10,209 bases of DNA, from positions 1 to 10,209 of the forward strand of contig CALBKQ010000089.1 of the NCBI GenBank assembly GCA_937895645.1. Direction: 5' to 3'. A program made the translations under genes and the position numbers. Under the pieces are notes generated by a model. The model had not been told where the DNA came from. It worked only from the letters and a program-made list of their open reading frames with translations, and did not search any database. This DNA comes from an uncultured Clostridia bacterium (lineage in GTDB: Bacteria > Bacillota > Clostridia > Oscillospirales > Acutalibacteraceae). Within the stretch, counting starts at the first letter, position 1. Every line of letters starts with the position of its first letter. Of the stretch, positions 7,132-10,209 are shown one piece after another.

Positions 7132-7350
7132 ATGAAAGTTGCTGAAAGAATACGAAATCTTAGGGAAGACAGAGATTTATCTCAAACAGATATTGCTGAA
7201 TTTTTGAATACATCACAAACTGTATATAGTAGATATGAAAGAAACGAAAGAAGTTTGCCAATAGAAATGTTATATGAATTATGTAAATTTTACAATGTTT
7301 CAGCAGATTATATTTTAGGCTTAACAGATAATCCAAAAGTAAATAAATAA
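7132..7350 (+). CDS. Xre/Cro-CI family helix-turn-helix regulator
   Basis: The 72-residue protein is a single HTH_3 domain: RIRNLREDRDLSQTDIAEFL carries helices 1 and 2, and NTSQTVYSRYERNERSLP the recognition helix. PIEMLYELCKFYNVSADYILGLTDN is the classic closing segment of SinR/Xre-like domains. There is no C-terminal sensing domain, so it probably acts as a dimer with no obvious ligand. An AGGAG site ends 8 nt before the ATG. It is the only clear protein gene on the plus strand here and is divergent from the DUF6809-like gene; the inverted repeat in the gap is its likely target. A terminator follows directly. Confidence 0.93.
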   Translation: MKVAERIRNLREDRDLSQTDIAEFLNTSQTVYSRYERNERSLPIEMLYELCKFYNVSADYILGLTDNPKVNK

Positions 7351-7353
7351 ATT

Positions 7354-7380
7354 AACGGGACACAATTTGTATCCCGTTTC
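7354..7380 (+). terminator. Terminator of the Xre regulator gene
   Basis: AACGGGA/TCCCGTT forms a 7-bp stem at 7354-7360 and 7372-7378 (extendable by 3 bp after one C-A mismatch), four bases after the stop codon, followed by a weak TTTCATTTT tract. Confidence 0.7.
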
Positions 7381-7382
7381 AT

Positions 7383-7410
7383 TTTGCACTTTGCACTTTG
7401 CGATTTGCAT
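7383..7410. repeat. Four tandem 7-mers, TTTGCNN
   Basis: Four head-to-tail units (TTTGCAC, TTTGCAC, TTTGCGA, TTTGCAT) fill the space between two terminators. Only the last two bases vary. No function is visible; slippage is the likely origin. Confidence 0.8.
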
Positions 7411-7411
7411 T

Positions 7412-7441
7412 AAAAAAGACGGTCAAAAGACCGTCTTTTTT
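7412..7441. terminator. Bidirectional intrinsic terminator
   Basis: A6-GACGGTC-AAAA-GACCGTC-T6: a perfect 7-bp GC-rich stem, 13 bp counting the A/T flanks, works equally from both sides. It ends one base before the stop of the minus-strand chimeric gene and also serves as a second stop for the plus-strand regulator. Confidence 0.93.
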
Positions 7442-7442
7442 C

Positions 7443-8684
7443 TTATTCTTCTTTTCTCTTGATAACAACGCCTGCTGTGATTGCTGTGCCTGCAAGGACT
7501 GCCAATGCAGTTATAACTGTTGAAATACTGCGGTTTGTCTTTGGAATATCGCCTTCAACATTATTCGTTTTATCGTCATTATCAACTGTTGTGTTTTCAG
7601 TTGTACTTTCTGTTGTATCTTCAGTTGTTTCTTCATCAGGTACAGTTGTGCTTTCTGTTGTTGTTTCGTCAGGCACAACATCTGCCGTCTGTGAAAGATA
7701 ACTATACTGTAACATCTGGTCGTCTGTCATAGGAGTAAATCCGAAAGCATTTGTTGTATAAGTAAGTTGAGTGTTGAGAAGTGAATATGTAATTTGCACT
7801 TCAAAAGGAATTTCTGCATTTTCAAAATCGTTGTTTACAGCGTTGATATTCACAACTTTACCTTTAGGTATTGTAAGCCCTTGTGAATACTCAAAATCAA
7901 TATCTGCTCCAACTGACTCGATTGACCAGATTACAACATCGGCTTCAACTGACATATTTTTAATTACAAGTGCAGTATCGTCTGTTGAGTGATAGCCTGA
8001 ACTTGTGTTGTCAAAACGTGCATAAAGAATTTCACCGTTGTTCTGTGACATATTGAACTGTGGATATTCTTTACTTGAATACACATTCTTGATATCGCCC
8101 CACAAGAAATCGTGAACAAGATTTTTTGAGTATTCGTCGTGCATAATCATACCATGACCCTGATTTCTGACATACCAAGTGGAATCAGGTAAAAATCCCG
8201 TTGATGCATCAATGTCAAACTGAGGTGAGATATGATAATGGTTAGGATTGTTACAAACAGTATTTGCCTGAACATAATCACTTGCAAATGTTTCGTTTAC
8301 AAGGGCACAATCTGACCCTGATGAAAGATATGTGTCAATAAGAATATCAGAGTTGTATTTGCCATTTGGTGAAGTGTAGCCATTACCTACAACATAACCA
8401 ATCTGAACGCCATCAGCAGTAAGGTCTGCTAATTCTTCAGCAAGAGTGTCTTCACCATTTGAAATCAATGTATGATACGCAACTGTATCTACATACAACT
8501 TTTTATTATCTACAACATTAAGTCCTGTGTAATTTATTGCTTCTTCAAAATAATTGTGTGGCACAAAATCCCACAATGACGGAATTGAAATAATACCATT
8601 CCAGAGGTCAGGATATGTAAGAACTCCGTTGGCAACATCTACAATACCATCATCAGAAAGAAGTTGGAAAATCCATTCCCAGTC
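7443..8684 (-). pseudogene. 5'-truncated secreted lipase-like hydrolase
   Basis: This is the hydrolase-derived part of the chimeric frame, treated as a gene remnant. VPHNYFEEAINYTGL, the segment around SSGSDCALVNE (a candidate catalytic Asp) and LPDSTWYVRNQGHGM (candidate catalytic His420) resemble the C-terminal half of extracellular lipase-like proteins of gut ruminococci. Then come beta-rich domains, a linker with repeats of TTES/TTEDT type, and an anchor tail resembling LPxTG proteins but reading IPKTN. The missing parts are the signal peptide and the GxSxG nucleophile elbow. Base composition here (about 38-40% GC in sampled lines) matches the housekeeping region, unlike the sequence to its right. 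The exact join is uncertain by some tens of bases. Confidence 0.6.
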
Positions 8685-9413
8685 TTTTTCATATTCTAAC
8701 GCTTTATGAATTTTATTAATTGAATTATTTATTTTATTTAATACAGTCTCTCTAGAAGTTCTGCTTTTTAAACTTTCTAAAGCTTTTTTTAAATAATCTG
8801 TATATGACGTGCATGTAAAATACGAATACCTCAAATCGTTAATTAAATTCTTCTCCAATATGTATGAAATAAAATTTCTATTGCAAGTATCAATATTCCA
8901 ATATTTTATTAATCTTATTACTGGCTTTATTTTAGAAGAATTAGTTTGATTTACTTCAGTTAATTGTTTATTAATATCATTTGGATCTGTGTTCATCCAA
9001 TCATCTTTTCCATCAGGGATGCGATATATTCCGTATTCATTATAGGCAGGAACAAGCTCGAATTTTATATGGTTTAACTTTAACACAATTGTTGGTGATG
9101 ATTGATGTATCTCAGAAGTGCTATAATAATATTCAACAAACTTTTTTAATCTATTTAAATAAGCTTGAGGCTTACAGCCATCATAGTTATCAAAAACGAC
9201 CATATAATCAATATCTGATTCAGAATCTGCTTTTCTTGGCAAAATTGTTCCCCTTGTATATGAACCAAATTTAAAACTTTCTATTACATCACTACCAAAC
9301 CAATTAGATAATCTAGTTTCTAAAGTAGTAATTGATTTTTTTATACTTTCATTTTCATCGCTAGATAACACTAAACTTGATGCTAAATCACTTAAATATG
9401 TATTTACTGACAT
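7443..9413 (-). CDS. Chimeric frame: CD-NTase/SMODS nucleotidyltransferase joined to secreted hydrolase C-terminus
   Basis: Residues 1 to about 243 are a CD-NTase of the SMODS type, the class that makes cyclic oligonucleotide signals in CBASS defence. FGSYTRGTILPRKADSESDIDY (49-70) holds the GS motif and the metal-binding Asp67/Asp69. FELVPAY (118-124) supplies the third acid as Glu119, and KIKPVIRLIKYWN (161-173) is the OAS-like helix. From about residue 245 the protein is the end of a lipase-like alpha/beta hydrolase, an acidic Thr/Glu linker (583-612), IPKTN, one membrane helix (629-650) and RKEE. There is no signal peptide, so the normally exported half would be made in the cytoplasm. A perfect AAGGAGGT lies 4 nt before the ATG. 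No CBASS effector is visible. The frame is uninterrupted, but I doubt the fusion is a designed protein; see findings. Confidence 0.8.
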   Translation of the reverse strand: MSVNTYLSDLASSLVLSSDENESIKKSITTLETRLSNWFGSDVIESFKFGSYTRGTILPRKADSESDIDYMVVFDNYDGCKPQAYLNRLKKFVEYYYSTSEIHQSSPTIVLKLNHIKFELVPAYNEYGIYRIPDGKDDWMNTDPNDINKQLTEVNQTNSSKIKPVIRLIKYWNIDTCNRNFISYILEKNLINDLRYSYFTCTSYTDYLKKALESLKSRTSRETVLNKINNSINKIHKALEYEKDWEWIFQLLSDDGIVDVANGVLTYPDLWNGIISIPSLWDFVPHNYFEEAINYTGLNVVDNKKLYVDTVAYHTLISNGEDTLAEELADLTADGVQIGYVVGNGYTSPNGKYNSDILIDTYLSSGSDCALVNETFASDYVQANTVCNNPNHYHISPQFDIDASTGFLPDSTWYVRNQGHGMIMHDEYSKNLVHDFLWGDIKNVYSSKEYPQFNMSQNNGEILYARFDNTSSGYHSTDDTALVIKNMSVEADVVIWSIESVGADIDFEYSQGLTIPKGKVVNINAVNNDFENAEIPFEVQITYSLLNTQLTYTTNAFGFTPMTDDQMLQYSYLSQTADVVPDETTTESTTVPDEETTEDTTESTTENTTVDNDDKTNNVEGDIPKTNRSISTVITALAVLAGTAITAGVVIKRKEE

Positions 9414-9447
9414 GGTAACCTCCTTTATTTTATCTCCAATAAAAAAA

Positions 9448-9479
9448 GTATCATAATTTAATGATACAAATCTATTATA
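9448..9479 (-). promoter_or_regulatory. Probable -10 and inverted repeat upstream of the nucleotidyltransferase
   Basis: On the minus strand a TATAAT lies at 9474-9479, but no good -35 stands at 16-18 bp in this very AT-rich stretch. Directly downstream, over the expected transcription start, is the perfect inverted repeat GTATCAT-N6-ATGATAC (9448-9467). It could be an operator or a hairpin at the 5' end of the message. Its GTATCA/TGATAC arms recur in the Xre operator at 7072-7110. Confidence 0.55.
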
Positions 9480-9535
9480 ATAATAACATATTTTGACATT
9501 TTTTTAAATAGATACGGGATATTTTCTGAAAAGTA

Positions 9536-9563
9536 TTGTAATAATTTATATCTTTGATATAAT
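9536..9563 (+). promoter_or_regulatory. Promoter of a candidate small RNA
   Basis: TTGTAA (9536-9541) and TATAAT (9558-9563) are separated by 16 bp, with a TGA extension before the -10. No protein start or ribosome binding site follows within the next 150 bases on this strand; structured sequence and a terminator do. Confidence 0.65.
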
Positions 9564-9568
9564 TGATT

Positions 9569-9680
9569 TATCAGAGAGATTTAATCAAATCTTATAGTCT
9601 TAATTTCGCATACGTGTATAGTTAAGGCTCCATTTGAAAACAACTTACGAACCAATACGGTGTTGTAAGTTTTTATTTTA
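9569..9680 (+). ncRNA. Candidate structured small RNA, about 110 nt
   Basis: The 350-base stretch between the nucleotidyltransferase and the next gene has no credible protein gene. On the plus strand, after the promoter at 9536-9563, three stems follow. First is AGATTT-N4-AAATCT (9577-9592). Second is AGTCTTAA/TTAAGGCT (9596-9603 with 9622-9629, one G-U pair). Third is AACTTAC/GTAAGTT (9642-9648 with 9665-9671, with an inner ACC/GGT), which ends in TTTTTATTTT and so looks like a terminator. I cannot place it in a known RNA family. It is divergent from the nucleotidyltransferase gene and might be a regulator or a component of the same island. Predicted ends are approximate. Confidence 0.5.
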
Positions 9681-9689
9681 TATAAAACT

Positions 9690-9726
9690 AAAATGTTCTC
9701 TTTCTAGAAAGGAGAACATTTTTTAT
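9690..9726. terminator. Bidirectional hairpin terminator
   Basis: AAAATGTTCTC (9690-9700) pairs with GAGAACATTTT (9712-9722), an 11-bp stem extendable by TTTC/GAAA. T-rich runs follow on both strands. It separates the candidate plus-strand small RNA from the converging minus-strand radical-SAM-like gene, whose stop lies about 40 bases to the right. Confidence 0.85.
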
Positions 9727-9762
9727 GCTTTTTCTATCATCTTTTCTCCTAAAATAATTAAT

Positions 9763-10209
9763 TTAATTCATTTTATAATAATTAGTAACATCTGTACTTC
9801 TTCTATAAACATTACATATTTTTGATAATTCAGATATTATAATATCTTCATCCTTAATTGAATTATAAAACAATTCATTTTTATTTGAAAAATGTACTGT
9901 TTCATTCGTTATATTACTTGTAAAAATACTTCCTACGACAACATCTTTAATATTATAGTGTTCTATGTAACTTTTATATAAATCCAAATCTTTAACTGTT
10001 ATATTTTCGAGAATTGGCTTCATATATAATACAACTGGAATATTTAAAGTTTTTGATATTTCAAAAGTCTCAAATCTTTTTTCAATTGGTTCTGTATTTT
10101 TTCTATAATATTATGCTTAGAAATTGTTGTAGAACTAACAAAAACAATTAATTGTCCATAATATTTTATATAAGGAACCAATATAGCAAGTTCTTCGCTA
10201 GAAATTTTC
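9763..10209 (-). pseudogene. Radical-SAM-like gene, C-terminal part, frameshifted
   Basis: A minus-strand gene enters from the right edge. The upstream frame reads ISSEELAILVPYIKYYGQL and VFVSSTTISKHNIIEK, then soon meets a stop. A second frame continues NTEPIEKRFETFEISKTLN, IPVVLYMKPILENITVKD and DVVVGSIFTSN to the stop at 9763. Both have TIM-barrel character, and EPIEKRFE followed by LNIPVVLYMKPIL resembles the middle of radical SAM proteins (EPNTPSPEKR...GIPV pattern in SPL-like members). One extra A in the A6 run at 10097-10102 (minus strand) would join them as IIEKNTEPIEKR. The CxxxCxxC cluster-binding motif lies outside the window, so the family call is tentative. Composition is very AT-rich, like the nucleotidyltransferase. 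Confidence 0.5.

Noticed and set aside
7383..7441. Tandem 7-mers plus hairpin as a mobile-element end
   Set aside because: No matching inverted copy, target duplication or transposase was found; slippage repeats beside an ordinary terminator explain it.
9569..9680. Small RNA as a tracrRNA
   Set aside because: The GTTAAGGCT segment is loosely reminiscent, but there is no CRISPR repeat, no anti-repeat partner and no cas gene in the window.
9690..9722. Hairpin as a transposon inverted terminal repeat
   Set aside because: The short loop and flanking T-runs fit a bidirectional terminator between converging units, and no second copy was seen.
9634..9825. Plus-strand open frame of 63 codons in the gap upstream of the nucleotidyltransferase
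   Set aside because: It runs through two terminator hairpins, has no ribosome site and overlaps the antisense radical-SAM-like gene; a chance frame in AT-rich DNA.
9763..10209. Radical-SAM-like gene as a prokaryotic viperin
   Set aside because: Tempting beside a CD-NTase, but the visible C-terminal part does not show viperin-specific segments and the CxxxCxxC loop is outside the window.

Overview
The window looks like a low-GC Firmicute chromosome, most likely a gut clostridium of the Ruminococcaceae/Oscillospiraceae type. Four things support this: AT-rich codon use; the core order infC-rpmI-rplT-(TrmH family)-dprA-topA-trmFO, all read on the minus strand; strong AGGAGG-type ribosome binding sites; and a secreted protein with a Thr/Glu-rich linker and a degenerate IPKTN wall-sorting-like tail. 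No rRNA, tRNA, CRISPR array or transposase gene was seen.

Region 1 (1-6120, minus strand, housekeeping). A strong promoter at about 6090-6117 feeds a leader of about 150 nt that contains an intrinsic terminator, as in L20-type attenuators. Next come infC (best start is a non-canonical ATC codon), rpmI and rplT. A hairpin terminator follows, and then trmH-family methyltransferase, dprA, topA and trmFO. The last four are tightly packed: trmH/dprA and topA/trmFO both overlap by ATGA. The trmFO reading frame runs out of the left edge. The products cover translation initiation, the large ribosomal subunit, RNA methylation, transformation and DNA supercoiling.

Region 2 (6121-7441, small accessory genes). 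A membrane-anchored lipocalin-like small protein has its own consensus promoter. Beside it is a divergent pair: a 93-aa DUF6809-like protein and a 72-aa Xre/Cro-type regulator. The gap between them holds a clear promoter and a perfect inverted repeat that fits an autoregulatory operator. Two terminators and a 7-nt tandem repeat close this part.

Region 3 (7442-10209, the unusual part). One 656-codon frame joins two unrelated halves. The first ~243 residues are a CD-NTase/SMODS-type nucleotidyltransferase (the enzyme class of CBASS anti-phage systems). The rest is the C-terminal part of a secreted, membrane-anchored lipase-like hydrolase that has lost its signal peptide and nucleophile region. 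Base composition drops sharply to the right of the join (about 8690) and stays AT-rich to the window end. This suggests an acquired defence-like island that ends inside the hydrolase gene, or an assembly chimera. Upstream of the nucleotidyltransferase, on the plus strand, is a gene-less stretch with a good promoter, three predicted hairpins and a terminator: a candidate structured small RNA of about 110 nt. The right edge holds part of a radical-SAM-like gene broken by a one-base frameshift in an A6 run.
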